Shown here piece by piece: positions 6,906 through 14,123 of a stretch of 64,000 nucleotides of DNA. The notes under the pieces were generated by a model. The model was not told the DNA's origin. It saw only the letters and a list, made by a program, of their open reading frames with translations, and made no database searches. A program made the position numbers and the translations under genes. Origin of the DNA: an uncultured Woeseia sp. (GTDB lineage: Bacteria; Pseudomonadota; Gammaproteobacteria; Steroidobacterales; Woeseiaceae); assembly GCA_913031125.1 (NCBI GenBank), contig CAJWFK010000010.1:19676-83675 (forward strand). The letters run 5' to 3'. Numbering within the stretch: position 1 is the stretch's first letter; each line of letters starts with the position of its first letter.

Positions 6906-9208
6906 CAGAACACTTCCATAAATAACGCCGTGTACGGCGGCAGGTGAATCGTGTCACTGGTGACATCAATCTCCTCACCATTGTTCCAGTCGGTGTCGTG
7001 CCCGCAGAATCCTGCATTCTCCAGGGTGTAGCCGCAGGTTGTGTCAAATGGTGTTTCCTGAAGCGGGCCGTAATGATACGAATCCGTCCACACTGTCGGC
7101 GCCTGGGCCCGCAAAAAACTGGTCGCGGTGTAATTAATATAATCTCGCTCATCAAAACGCCTGAGCCGCTCACCGCTTTGCAGCAGGTTAACCGCTGCCC
7201 AGTCAGCCGGGGTAATCTGATCCTCAGGCCTGACCGGGAACGGGTTACTGCCGCCAGGGCTACGGTACCAGTCACCATAGCCATCGGGCGTGTCGCACAT
7301 ATTCAGGGCAACAATCCAGTCCTTAACCCGATAGATAAAAATCTTTTCGCCCGCGTCCTTGGCGCGAAACGTAAAGCCATGCAGTGGCAAGTCATCGTCC
7401 CCAAGCTCGCCCGAGTCCTGGGCATAGGTGCCAAGCTCAGATCCGGGGGTAATATACCCGGTCGCGCTTCTGTCAAGATCGATAAAGTTTTCACCAATCA
7501 TGTATGGCGTCGTGTAGCCTGACTTCACGTTTGCGGAAAAATTTACCTTATCAACCAAAAGCATCGCCGCGAGCATGTAACGCATCGCATGCGAATCTTC
7601 AGTGCCCAGCGTGTCATAGCCCGCCTCCCCGAGCGGATACACAATAAATTCCCAAAACGCGCCGTACCCATGTCTTCTGGTAAAAACGGTTTCGTTACGG
7701 ATAAAAGTCTGCGCAAAATAGAGACTGCGCATATGCTTATTGGCGTCGTAATTCTTGATGCTGTATTGGTGCGTGTCACCAGTGTCGCGTTTAAACCCCG
7801 CGTCCGTGCCCGAGGCGTTCTCGTCCAAGCCAATATCCAGCTCTTGCTGCATGTCGTGGGGCACCTTAAAACCGGTCCTCTCTTTTAACGTAAAACTCCT
7901 GGAGATCCCGTTCCAGCCACGAGCGGTCTTATGCTCGCCGGCGCTATGTTCCTCCACAAGCACATCGAGCTTATCCCACACCGCTTTCATCCCAGGGAAC
8001 CAGGTGGCCGCGCCCGCTGTCCTGGCTAAAGGGGTGCCGTTTTTTCCCCAGTCGAGTGAGTTGCTCGTTATATTCAAATCGTTAATGCAATATTTCCAGC
8101 CAGCAGCCGGCACAGCCGTCTGCGTGTCATTCGCCTGTCTCGGAAGATTGCGCAGGGTCATTACCTTGCCGGAGCTGTACTGGATCCGGTACACGACCCA
8201 CACATTGTCTCCGGTAAAAAACCAGATGGGGTGATCCTCCACATTGCCATCCGGCGCCGCATCCAGGGTCACAGTCTTTATATGGGTCGGCAAACTTGGG
8301 TGAGCGGTCACTGAGGCCACCGTGCCGTTTTGCAAGGCATGGTAAACCAGCTTGTTTGGCGTGTTTTCCCCGATACTGGTCGAATCGTTAAATACACTCA
8401 TGTAGTGACTAGCGTCACCACCGACATTCGGCAGGGTTGATTCATTCGATCCTGTAATCAAATCGCAGTAACTGTCAGCCCACCAGTCCTGCAAGGTCGT
8501 GTCAGTCGGATTGATGGTGAGCTGCGTCTGTGCCCAGCCGCTAACCGGAGTGGTCACTGCGTTTAATTCATCGGCGTTGGTCGCATCCTTTTGCGCCAGT
8601 ACGTCTTCCCTTGGCTGGGTCTGGAGATAATCATATAAATACATATCCCACTTGTCGCGCTTGGTCCGGTACGCTCTGTTGCCATTTAAAAAAGGATGCA
8701 TATGTAGCGAAACAGACAACAACGGATTATCCGCGTAAAGCTCATTCCATTTTTCAATCTGGTCCGGGCGCTGGCCTTGCGTAAACATGCCCATCGCTTG
8801 GCCAACAACATGGTTGGTGACCCTGGCCCACAAATAAAGCGGGTTATAACCCTGCTCGTTAAACACCGCCTTTTTCTCTTTGGTGGGGTCGAGCTGCCAC
8901 AGCCGCCTGATCAACCCGGACACTACGCCGCCGTGCCTATTTGATATCGGGTACTCACTGATTGCGCCGCCGATTACGGATCCGGCAGTTGCCGAGGAAC
9001 TGCCCCCGGTAATGGTTGCCTCGACCGGATTTGAGCTTTGCGCGGCGCTGACGGTGCCCGCTAAAGCCGAGGCCCCTGCCCCGGTGAGCACACTGAAACT
9101 GTCGCTCCCGCCTGGCTCGGCTCCATCGACATTAAAAATTGTGATTGACGCTGCTATTGCCATAACGATTGCCGCAATTACCCAGATCTCCACAAAATTT
9201 ACGCCCAT
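6905..9208 (-). CDS. large phage late protein with N-terminal membrane segment; possible glycoside-hydrolase-like fold
   Basis: The largest gene of the late block (767 residues). Residues about 5-25 form a hydrophobic helix (IWVIAAIVMAIAASITIF). A Gly/Ser/Ala-rich linker follows, then a long globular region rich in Trp and Tyr. In the C-terminal half, MRYMLAAMLLVDKVNF, then a GELGDDDLPLHGFTFR segment, then IFIYRVKDWIVALNM, and a final LPPYTALFMEVF resemble the end of a TIM-barrel glycosidase with its beta-sandwich (GHL15-like). No catalytic pair can be assigned from sequence alone. It could be a virion-borne depolymerase or a host-surface protein. The start codon directly abuts a terminator hairpin. 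Confidence 0.55.
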   Translation of the reverse strand: MGVNFVEIWVIAAIVMAIAASITIFNVDGAEPGGSDSFSVLTGAGASALAGTVSAAQSSNPVEATITGGSSSATAGSVIGGAISEYPISNRHGGVVSGLIRRLWQLDPTKEKKAVFNEQGYNPLYLWARVTNHVVGQAMGMFTQGQRPDQIEKWNELYADNPLLSVSLHMHPFLNGNRAYRTKRDKWDMYLYDYLQTQPREDVLAQKDATNADELNAVTTPVSGWAQTQLTINPTDTTLQDWWADSYCDLITGSNESTLPNVGGDASHYMSVFNDSTSIGENTPNKLVYHALQNGTVASVTAHPSLPTHIKTVTLDAAPDGNVEDHPIWFFTGDNVWVVYRIQYSSGKVMTLRNLPRQANDTQTAVPAAGWKYCINDLNITSNSLDWGKNGTPLARTAGAATWFPGMKAVWDKLDVLVEEHSAGEHKTARGWNGISRSFTLKERTGFKVPHDMQQELDIGLDENASGTDAGFKRDTGDTHQYSIKNYDANKHMRSLYFAQTFIRNETVFTRRHGYGAFWEFIVYPLGEAGYDTLGTEDSHAMRYMLAAMLLVDKVNFSANVKSGYTTPYMIGENFIDLDRSATGYITPGSELGTYAQDSGELGDDDLPLHGFTFRAKDAGEKIFIYRVKDWIVALNMCDTPDGYGDWYRSPGGSNPFPVRPEDQITPADWAAVNLLQSGERLRRFDERDYINYTATSFLRAQAPTVWTDSYHYGPLQETPFDTTCGYTLENAGFCGHDTDWNNGEEIDVTSDTIHLPPYTALFMEVF

Positions 9209-9231
9209 AAAAAAACCGCCGGAAAGGCGGT
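9209..9231 (-). terminator. intrinsic terminator upstream of the late genes
   Basis: On the minus strand a 6-bp GC stem (ACCGCC/GGCGGT, arms at 9226-9231 and 9215-9220, loop of 5) is followed by an uninterrupted run of 7 T. It lies after the Q-like gene and touches the start codon of the first late gene, the place where a Q-dependent late terminator would be. Confidence 0.75.
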
Positions 9232-9235
9232 CAGC

Positions 9236-9272
9236 TCAAAGAATTATAGGGCGCTTGAGCCCCAGAGTACGG
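9236..9272 (-). promoter_or_regulatory. candidate late promoter before the 9209-9231 terminator
   Basis: On the minus strand a perfect TATAAT -10 hexamer lies at 9243-9248. No good -35 hexamer is found 16-18 bp upstream, so an activator or a weak -35 must be assumed. Transcription would start near 9236 and meet the terminator within about 30 nt. That is the architecture of a lambdoid late promoter controlled by Q-type antitermination. This is inference from position. Confidence 0.4.
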
Positions 9273-9304
9273 ATTGATTTTTTCATAGCTGCAAATAAAG
9301 TCAA

Positions 9305-9679
9305 TCAGAAATTTTCATTCACTAAGATTATATTTACCCGCACCAGGCGCAGCGCCCTGGCATGCATCTCCTTGATTCGTTGCTCGGACAATTTAAACCT
9401 GGCGCTTAGTTGGATGTAGTCCCAGCGTGACAGGTAATACCTTTTGATCAGGGTGAGCAGCCGCTTATCCTTTTCTGTTTTTAAACGGGCCACTGCCCGC
9501 TCGATTACCAGGGTCTTATCGTTCATGTCATCGACGCTAGGCGGGCGCTCATCATCAATAATCCTGGACATCATTCGATACAGGGCATGCTTTGGCTTGT
9601 TTAAAAGCGAGTCGGTTCTTGCCCAGTTGCCCCACTCTGTGAGCAGGTTGTGAATCTCATCATCAAAGCCGGACGGCAT
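9305..9679 (-). CDS. putative phage late-gene regulator (Q-like / sigma-region-4-like HTH)
   Basis: About 124 residues from the ATG at 9679; an alternative ATG at 9715 adds 12 residues. A central charged helical region is followed by LLTLIKRYYLSRWDYIQLSARFKLSEQRIKEMHARAL. This is a helix-turn-helix of the sigma-70 region 4 type used by many phage Q/ArpU-like late activators. It sits 2 bp after the methyltransferase stop and just upstream of the candidate late promoter and terminator. That placement strongly supports a late-gene activator role. It could instead be a simple DNA-binding regulator. Confidence 0.6.
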   Translation of the reverse strand: MPSGFDDEIHNLLTEWGNWARTDSLLNKPKHALYRMMSRIIDDERPPSVDDMNDKTLVIERAVARLKTEKDKRLLTLIKRYYLSRWDYIQLSARFKLSEQRIKEMHARALRLVRVNIILVNENF

Positions 9680-9681
9680 GT

Positions 9682-10480
9682 TTAACCGGCCAGCCTTGCG
9701 CTCAGCACCCGCCATGCTTTCGCTGCCGTTTGGGGGACTACTCCGTTCCCCAGGAGCCTAATTCGGTCCACCCTGTCGGCACACCCATCAACCACTCGGC
9801 CCACGTCGGGTTCAGCAGGCCACTGGGCTTCTCGACTTCCTTCACTTTTGCGCATAGATAGCTTCTCTTGTCCATGTGCGTATGGCTCTTGCTCCCTACT
9901 GGCCCACAATCCTTGTACTCGCTGGCTCTCGGAGTCGGCCAAGATGTAGACTCTTTTTCTCTGGTGAGGTGCGCCGACTTCAGCCGCGCTGAATATGCCC
10001 CACGCTGTTCTAAAACCATCTTCTTCCAGATCGCTGAGAACGCTGGACAGTCCAAGCGAGATATGCCCTTCGACGTTTTCAAAGAAGACTCGAACAGGTC
10101 TGACTGCTTGAATGATGTCCCTGATGTAAGGCCAGAGGTGCCTGGGATCATCTTTTCCTGCTCGGTTTCCGGCAGAAGAAAATGGCTGGCAGGGATATCC
10201 CCCAGTGATAAGCGAAACTCTGTCTCGAAAGATTTCCACCGGCAGGGTTTTAAGGTCCGTCCAAACAGGTGCGGGAGCCAACTGCCCCCCCCGTTTCCAT
10301 CTTCGCAACCAGGTTGGCAATGGCGAAGGCTTCGATCTCCACATAAGCGATTGTTCGATGTTCAAACCCGGCAAGCTCAAGTCCTCTTTCGATACCCCCA
10401 TATCCTGAACATAAACTGAGTACAGTGGGTAGTTGTTCGGAATTATCCACATTGAAAATCCGAAACGTAGATACAAACAT
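9682..10480 (-). pseudogene. phage C5 cytosine DNA methyltransferase, interrupted by a +1 frameshift in a G8 tract
   Basis: The gene would methylate cytosine at C5. The first frame (ATG at 10480) carries motif I, LSLCSGYGGIERGLE. A different frame, from about 10290, carries motif IV (GGYPCQPFSSAG), motif VI (FFENVEG), QRKRVYILAD (motif VIII) and the C-terminal LLGNGVVP (motif X). The frames switch at 8 consecutive G on the minus strand (10285-10292). Removing one G joins METGGQLAP with the downstream frame and gives a normal 265-residue enzyme. The cause may be phase variation, a recent lesion or a homopolymer sequencing error. No restriction endonuclease is adjacent, so it is probably an orphan anti-restriction enzyme. 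It overlaps rusA by 38 bp. Confidence 0.85.
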
Positions 10481-10844
10481 GACCTGGCGGGCGGGGCTCC
10501 TTGCGCTCAATGCTCAGTGCAAATACCTGGCTGTCATCGGCATAGACGCCATGCTCATCAAGAACGTCCAGCAGCACCTTTTGAATATTGTCAATGTCGC
10601 GTTTTTTTCTTCGGTCGGGCGGGTACGCATCGATATGCACCCTGACGTTACCCTTGAAAGTTTCGGGCTGTTGCGCCAGCAGCTCCTGCGCCGCGAGTTT
10701 CTTATATTTCCGGCCCCGCTTGCTCAGTATCTTGCGGCCCCTGGCAATCGTGTAGTAAGTGTTTATAGTCGGCGGCCAGGACAGCTCAATCACACCGACA
10801 CTGGTTGCGTTTGAGTTGCAGGATCTGTCGCTCTTGTTTGTCAC
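10443..10844 (-). CDS. rusA: phage Holliday-junction resolvase, RusA family
   Basis: RusA cleaves four-way DNA junctions during phage replication and recombination. The sequence shows the family core: a strand with PPTINTYY near the N-terminus, a KKLAAQELL helix, then YPPDRRKKRDIDNIQKVLLD containing the metal-binding D-I-D-N motif, and an ADDSQVFAL segment near the end. Length of 133 residues is typical. A GTG at 10844 with GGAG upstream is the given start; a GTG at 10793 is also possible and would remove the overlap with the preceding gene. Neighbours are small early phage genes. Confidence 0.88.
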   Translation of the reverse strand: MTNKSDRSCNSNATSVGVIELSWPPTINTYYTIARGRKILSKRGRKYKKLAAQELLAQQPETFKGNVRVHIDAYPPDRRKKRDIDNIQKVLLDVLDEHGVYADDSQVFALSIERKEPRPPGHVCIYVSDFQCG

Positions 10845-10986
10845 AGATCTCCAGCAGCTCCTCTATGTGCCGATACTGAGAACTGCCATAGCCGTTAGCC
10901 GGGCGCCTCGGCAATTGCTGGCGAATAGAGGCACGGCGGTCGGCGTCCTTGTCGCTACTTCTTAGTTTTACGCTGGGTGTGCCCAC
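10786..10986 (-). CDS. small phage hypothetical protein (66 aa)
   Basis: A basic 66-residue protein starting at GTG 10986. The first half is rich in Arg and Ser. The second half has a helical HIEELLEICDKQERQILQLKRNQ segment that looks like a short coiled coil. It overlaps the upstream 51-residue gene by 32 bp and the RusA gene by up to 59 bp, so the boundaries are uncertain. No family is recognised. Confidence 0.45.
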   Translation of the reverse strand: MGTPSVKLRSSDKDADRRASIRQQLPRRPANGYGSSQYRHIEELLEICDKQERQILQLKRNQCRCD

Positions 10987-11110
10987 GTTTAAACTCCACC
11001 ACCGTGCTTCGGGGGCTAGTAAGATCCGGTTTTTTAATCCCCGATAACCCGGTATTCATCCAGGTCGGAATGGTTATAAACTCGTCGCTGCGTTTTTGTT
11101 TCCTACGCAT
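10955..11110 (-). CDS. very small basic phage protein (51 aa)
   Basis: ATG at 11110, stop at 10955. The product opens with MRRKQKRSDEFITIPTW and ends in KRGHTQRKTKK, so it is strongly basic at both ends. Its start overlaps the stop of the upstream 82-residue gene by 1 bp, a typical coupled arrangement, which supports it as real despite its size. Function unknown; nucleic-acid contact would suit the charge. Confidence 0.45.
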   Translation of the reverse strand: MRRKQKRSDEFITIPTWMNTGLSGIKKPDLTSPRSTVVEFKRGHTQRKTKK

Positions 11111-11358
11111 TAATTGTCCTTGGACTTGTCGCGGAAAACATCCGGGTCCGGCTCAAACACAACGTCCATTTCGTCATATTCAGTAACTGCTTGTTCGGCA
11201 AGTGCCAGGCACTGAATGCGAAATTCTGAGTTCTTTTTTTCCTCAGCCGCAACCTTGTCGAGCTCCTCCCTGACGCTGTCGTATGCCGTGCATAACGAAT
11301 TGGTTGCCTCCACCATCTTCTCAAGAATTGTTTCGATTTTTTCCGATTCCGTCGTCAT
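11110..11358 (-). CDS. phage hypothetical protein (82 aa), helical and acidic
   Basis: An acidic 82-residue protein. The N-terminal part predicts a continuous helix (ETILEKMVEATNSLC, then VREELDKVAAEEKK). The C-terminal part ends in a Pro/Asp-rich FEPDPDVFRDKS segment. It overlaps the upstream gene by 4 bp and is joined end-to-start with the 51-residue gene. No known family. Confidence 0.5.
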   Translation of the reverse strand: MTTESEKIETILEKMVEATNSLCTAYDSVREELDKVAAEEKKNSEFRIQCLALAEQAVTEYDEMDVVFEPDPDVFRDKSKDN

Positions 11359-11678
11359 CTGTGCAACCTGTCCATTGCGCGATTATTCGCGCTGTCACTA
11401 CGCCAGACTTCAATCTCAATCTTTAAGCGATTGATTGTGGCGCTCTTAGTTGTGAAATCCGCATATGCATTTTGTTTTTCATCAACTGCTTTTATGTAAT
11501 CATCCTGCCGCTTGACCCAGGCATCCCTCTCCGCGACCGTGCCAGGAGGCGCAGCAACAAACAGCAATGCGTACTGGATCTTCAGTCGATCATCGGCCAC
11601 TGCCTTTGCGCCGGTTACCAGGCCGATGCCATTACTTTCCGTTCTTAAGTCCTGGAGCAAGGTTTCGATACCTGTCAT
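11355..11678 (-). CDS. phage hypothetical protein (107 aa)
   Basis: A 107-residue soluble protein, mostly helical, with DDRLKIQYALLFVAAPP in the middle and a basic tail. It occurs in a string of overlapping small early genes: its stop overlaps the next start by 4 bp, and its N-terminal 47 bp overlap the upstream zinc-ribbon-like gene. No family that I can name. Confidence 0.5.
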   Translation of the reverse strand: MTGIETLLQDLRTESNGIGLVTGAKAVADDRLKIQYALLFVAAPPGTVAERDAWVKRQDDYIKAVDEKQNAYADFTTKSATINRLKIEIEVWRSDSANNRAMDRLHR

Positions 11679-11805
11679 GCACCGGCCCCTTGCATTTCGG
11701 GCACAACCAAAACTTTCCGAACCGCCCTATTCGATAAGGATTGACCACAAAAATATCGAACATCTTTCGGCAGCCTTCCTCCTGGCATCGCTTTTCAATG
11801 CTCAC
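11632..11805 (-). CDS. small phage zinc-ribbon-like protein
   Basis: From a GTG at 11805 the product has 57 residues with four cysteines arranged RCQEEGC and, about 28 residues later, CPKC. This is a C-x4-C / C-x2-C pattern that could bind one zinc. The frame is open upstream to an ATG at 11883, but that start would overlap the preceding gene by 89 bp, while the GTG overlaps it by only 11 bp. Small zinc-ribbon proteins are common among phage early genes. The exact role is unknown. Confidence 0.45.
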   Translation of the reverse strand: MSIEKRCQEEGCRKMFDIFVVNPYRIGRFGKFWLCPKCKGPVHDRYRNLAPGLKNGK

Positions 11806-12079
11806 GCAATTGGAAAAACCCTGGATAATGTTCGCCGTGGAAATGCATCCAAAGCCGGGCCAGTCCTGGCGTAAACCGGTCATTAATCTTGAACCGGCTG
11901 CTATCTGATAAATCTGTTTCCCAGCGAATTGTCTCGATTATCGTCCGAGCTGAATATTTTGAACGGCGCATTGCCATTCTCAAGCCAGCTCTTTCAAATT
12001 CCCTGAAGATATGCCGGTTGCTTTCCAGCCATCTAAAAAAACCTTTCGGATATTTTTCCTGGTCACCAATCTGTTTCAT
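11795..12079 (-). CDS. phage hypothetical protein (94 aa)
   Basis: A basic, aromatic-rich 94-residue protein (KGFFRWLESNRHIFREFERAG near the start, LARLWMHFHGEHYPGFF near the end). The pattern of Trp, Phe and His suggests a compact helical fold. It overlaps the next upstream gene by 17 bp and the downstream gene by about 11 bp. I have seen similar proteins in phage early regions but cannot name a function. Confidence 0.5.
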   Translation of the reverse strand: MKQIGDQEKYPKGFFRWLESNRHIFREFERAGLRMAMRRSKYSARTIIETIRWETDLSDSSRFKINDRFTPGLARLWMHFHGEHYPGFFQLREH

Positions 12080-12269
12080 TCGTTACTGCCTCTCGTTCCA
12101 ATTCCATTACACAACTCTTGCAGGTGAACTTTTGTTGCGGCATTCCCCTGCGCTGGCCGCGTTGATCAATCCACTCAGTGCCTCTTACAAACCCGACTTC
12201 TTTAAAAAGCCCCTCATCTAGTGCCACCTGTTTTTTGCATTTAGTGCATATCATTTCTGCATTCCGCAA
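12063..12269 (-). CDS. small phage zinc-finger-like protein (68 aa)
   Basis: Two CxxC pairs, CTKC near residue 8 and CKSC near residue 50, frame a 38-residue loop containing a charged FVRGTEWIDQRGQRRG segment. This is the layout of a small zinc-binding domain. The N-terminal MRNAEM leaves a second start at Met6. It is the first gene of the small early-gene string after the Cro-like regulator. Function unknown. Confidence 0.5.
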   Translation of the reverse strand: MRNAEMICTKCKKQVALDEGLFKEVGFVRGTEWIDQRGQRRGMPQQKFTCKSCVMELEREAVTNETDW

Positions 12270-12401
12270 GATCCTTGGGATGCTGCCCCCCTCCCCCAGC
12301 GCTAAGCCAGGTTTGGTGAGGTCTGCAAACCGCTGAGTCCCGGTTAGCTGCTGAACGATCTTTTTATAGGTGTCCGTTCACTTCCGCCCTTACACCTTGG
12401 T

Positions 12402-12440
12402 GAAAAAAACCCGCAGCCCACAGAGGTAGGCCACGGGTTA
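12402..12440 (-). terminator. intrinsic terminator after the Cro-like gene
   Basis: On the minus strand AACCCG (12434-12439) pairs with CGGGTT (12408-12413) and is followed by a T-run (A run at 12403-12409 on the plus strand). The stem overlaps the regulator's stop codon. It would limit read-through into the early genes unless antiterminated. The 132 bases between it and 12270 contain no gene that I can support. Confidence 0.6.
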
Positions 12441-12695
12441 AGCAGCCGTTTCCTCGCAATTCGGGGGAACAGAGGAAACTACCCACGCAGTATCCGTAAT
12501 CCATTGAACGTCCGGACGTAGCTCATTCACCGGTATACCAGTGACCTTTGAAACCCTTGCGCAACGGTCGGCAGCGATTCTTATCTTGCCGTTTAGCCAG
12601 CGGCTCACGGTTGGTTGTTGGACGCCACACAACTTTGCAAATTCCTCCTGAGTCAAATACGAATGTTGCAAAAAGTTGTTGAGATTTTTCACCAT
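12438..12695 (-). CDS. phage Cro-like regulator (HTH)
   Basis: About 85 residues from the ATG at 12695. A clear helix-turn-helix reads LTQEEFAKLCGVQQPTVSRWLNGK, the YdaS/Cro type. It is divergent from the repressor gene at 12829, the classic immunity-region pair. The alternative start at 12716 is a TTG without support. The predicted promoter start is so close to the ATG that the message may be nearly leaderless. A terminator follows the stop. Likely role: early control that opposes the repressor. Confidence 0.75.
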   Translation of the reverse strand: MVKNLNNFLQHSYLTQEEFAKLCGVQQPTVSRWLNGKIRIAADRCARVSKVTGIPVNELRPDVQWITDTAWVVSSVPPNCEETAA

Positions 12696-12703
12696 GACTG
12701 GCA

Positions 12704-12733
12704 AGTATCCGCGCAAAGAATACCTCTTGTCAA
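12704..12733 (-). promoter_or_regulatory. promoter of the Cro-like gene
   Basis: On the minus strand a perfect -35 TTGACA (12728-12733) is followed after 18 bp by GATACT (12704-12709) as -10. The ATG at 12695 lies only 8 bases beyond. The promoter is overlaid by the operator-like motif at 12705-12724. Confidence 0.6.
12705..12724. promoter_or_regulatory. phage operator-like motif, copy 1
   Basis: GTATCCG-cg-CAA-a-G-a-ATACC, an interrupted palindrome with GTAT and ATAC arms separated by 11 bp. It matches the copy at 14104-14123 at 16 of 20 positions and covers the Cro-side promoter from the -10 towards the -35. It is likely the repressor or Cro binding site. Confidence 0.55.
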
Positions 12734-12750
12734 CCCGCTATACGAATACC
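12731..12750. promoter_or_regulatory. phage operator-like motif, copy 2 (degenerate)
   Basis: Matches copy 1 at 13 of 20 positions, with an intact right half (GAATACC) and an altered left half. It begins 26 bp after copy 1, between the two divergent promoters, as expected for a multi-site operator. Confidence 0.35.
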
Positions 12751-12751
12751 T

Positions 12752-12780
12752 TTGAAAATATAGTTATACTTTACTTATAT
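12752..12780 (+). promoter_or_regulatory. candidate repressor-gene promoter
   Basis: TTGAAA (12752-12757), a 17-bp spacer and TTATAT (12775-12780) form a reasonable sigma-70 promoter directed at the repressor gene at 12829. The degenerate operator-like copy at 12731-12750 lies directly upstream, a position compatible with autoregulation. Confidence 0.45.
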
Positions 12781-12828
12781 GCGTGCGGCGTATATTGTCC
12801 CTATCTTTCAAACAGGAAATATTTCTAA

Positions 12829-13179
12829 GTGCCGAAATTATCTGAAGATGTAACCCCGATCTGGGAACGGATTCGGGAGGCCACCGCCGATCTTTCCGAA
12901 TCAGAGCGGTCAAAATTTTTACAGGATATTTGTGGGGTTAGGCAGTCAAGTGTCAGTCGATGGCGCGTCGGCACCAACGATATTGCCCTGGAGCATGTGA
13001 AAAGTATTTGTGCCAGAACTGGCTTTTGTGTGGCCTATATTATGGATGGCACGGGGCCGGCTCGCCAGGAGCAGCCTGACATTGACCAATTGATGAGGAA
13101 GTTCGAGGGTTTGTCGGAAGAAGGCAAGGAACGAGTGCTGGAATTTCTTGAATTTCAAGCGGGCCGCGATGCGGATTAA
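12829..13179 (+). CDS. phage repressor-like HTH protein (no protease domain)
   Basis: Starts at GTG 12829 and encodes 116 residues. An N-terminal helix-turn-helix segment reads FLQDICGVRQSSVSRWRVGTN, followed by an ALEHVKSICARTG helix. The C-terminal part has an acidic KFEGLSEEGKERVLEFLEF helix. It lacks the LexA/CI-type autoprotease domain, so induction must work differently from lambda CI. Divergent from the Cro-like gene, which supports the assignment as the lysogeny repressor. Confidence 0.75.
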   Translation: MPKLSEDVTPIWERIREATADLSESERSKFLQDICGVRQSSVSRWRVGTNDIALEHVKSICARTGFCVAYIMDGTGPARQEQPDIDQLMRKFEGLSEEGKERVLEFLEFQAGRDAD

Positions 13180-13428
13180 ATTTGCAGGTCGCGCAGTTGA
13201 GGGCGTAAAAAACGTGGTCGGACCGATAAGATTTTATGGTTTTATTTCTCATCTGGATTTGATTTCGCAGTCCCGCTGCGTATTCGTAAAAGGGGTAGAA
13301 AACTATCAAAAATGGCAATCTCGTTCAAAGATATACAACGATAAGGGGTATATTGTTTTACATTGTAGAATGCGACCGCTTGAAACCCTTATAAGTTGGT
13401 CGTTCAAAAATAAAAATATAGGTGCATA

Positions 13429-14085
13429 GTGTATAAAACTCTAAAACAACCTCCGGAAATGAATGAAATCTGGAATATAGCGTACATGCCACATTTGACT
13501 CGAATTTTTTTGCAAACGTGCATGGAACTTTGGATACCAGTCTTCGGAGATCGGTTTTCCATGAAATGCCTAATGGTGGTCGGCTATGTCCACTGGTACG
13601 CCGTAAAAGAATTGCAAAATGACCTGGTAAAAAAAGGCAATCCGAAAGCGTTTGTGACACCTGTGCCCGACTTTTCCGTTTGTGACGCTCTGCGTGACTT
13701 AAATTTGAGGTGGGATGGCGTAACAAGTTACAGCCGGGCTTTCGTTGATGAATGCTTTCACAAATTTGTCGAAGAAGACTACATTGAGTTGGTAGGTTGT
13801 AACGATGGTCGAATAAAAAAATATAAAACGACCAACGCCCTAAAAGGGCTTTGCCATTATTGCTACGAGAAGACAGCCACAGCGGCGAATTTGATCACCG
13901 CGCAGCGGCAAAATGAAATCTCAGCCGCCAAAGCAGTTGAGCTTGGGCTGGCGATTGAGGAAGTTCTGGGTGTGTCGCCAGATTGGTCGCGGAAAAACGG
14001 AGCCGTAAACATTCATGGAAATTCTATTCAGCCGCAACCGCTGCAAGTTCTTACAATGCCAAAAATGAATGGAAGCGGCGTTTAA
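13429..14085 (+). CDS. phage hypothetical protein (218 aa), possible winged-helix
   Basis: Starts at GTG 13429. A helical N-terminal half with several Trp and Cys is followed by VTSYSRAFVDECFHKFVEEDYIEL-type helices and a DGRIKKYKTTNAL wing-like segment, which could be a winged-helix DNA-binding region. A second half ends in an unstructured Gln/Pro-rich tail. It is the first gene after the repressor in the plus-strand unit that continues with SSB and exonuclease genes. No family recognised. The 249 bp before it are AT-rich with no gene that I can support. Confidence 0.55.
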   Translation: MYKTLKQPPEMNEIWNIAYMPHLTRIFLQTCMELWIPVFGDRFSMKCLMVVGYVHWYAVKELQNDLVKKGNPKAFVTPVPDFSVCDALRDLNLRWDGVTSYSRAFVDECFHKFVEEDYIELVGCNDGRIKKYKTTNALKGLCHYCYEKTATAANLITAQRQNEISAAKAVELGLAIEEVLGVSPDWSRKNGAVNIHGNSIQPQPLQVLTMPKMNGSGV

Positions 14086-14103
14086 AATAAAAAAATTTGA
14101 TTA

Positions 14104-14123
14104 GTATCCGTTCAACGTATACC
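14104..14123. promoter_or_regulatory. phage operator-like motif, copy 3
   Basis: GTATCCG-tt-CAA-c-G-t-ATACC: 16 of 20 positions identical to the copy at 12705-12724, with the same 11-bp gap between GTAT and ATAC arms. It lies 25 bp before the SSB-like gene start, so the phage repressor or Cro protein may control the replication genes from here. Confidence 0.5.

Noticed and set aside
9682..10480. Reading the methyltransferase frames as two separate genes
   Set aside because: Motif I and motifs IV-X are split between the frames exactly at a homopolymer; one interrupted gene is the simpler explanation.
12270..12401. C-rich stretch between two small phage genes
   Set aside because: No reading frame, no stable hairpin apart from the terminator that follows, and no tRNA-like fold.
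13148..13429. 93-codon plus-strand frame after the repressor gene
   Set aside because: It overlaps the repressor end, has no Shine-Dalgarno and no domain-like pattern, and its last part is AT-rich intergenic sequence. More likely spacer.
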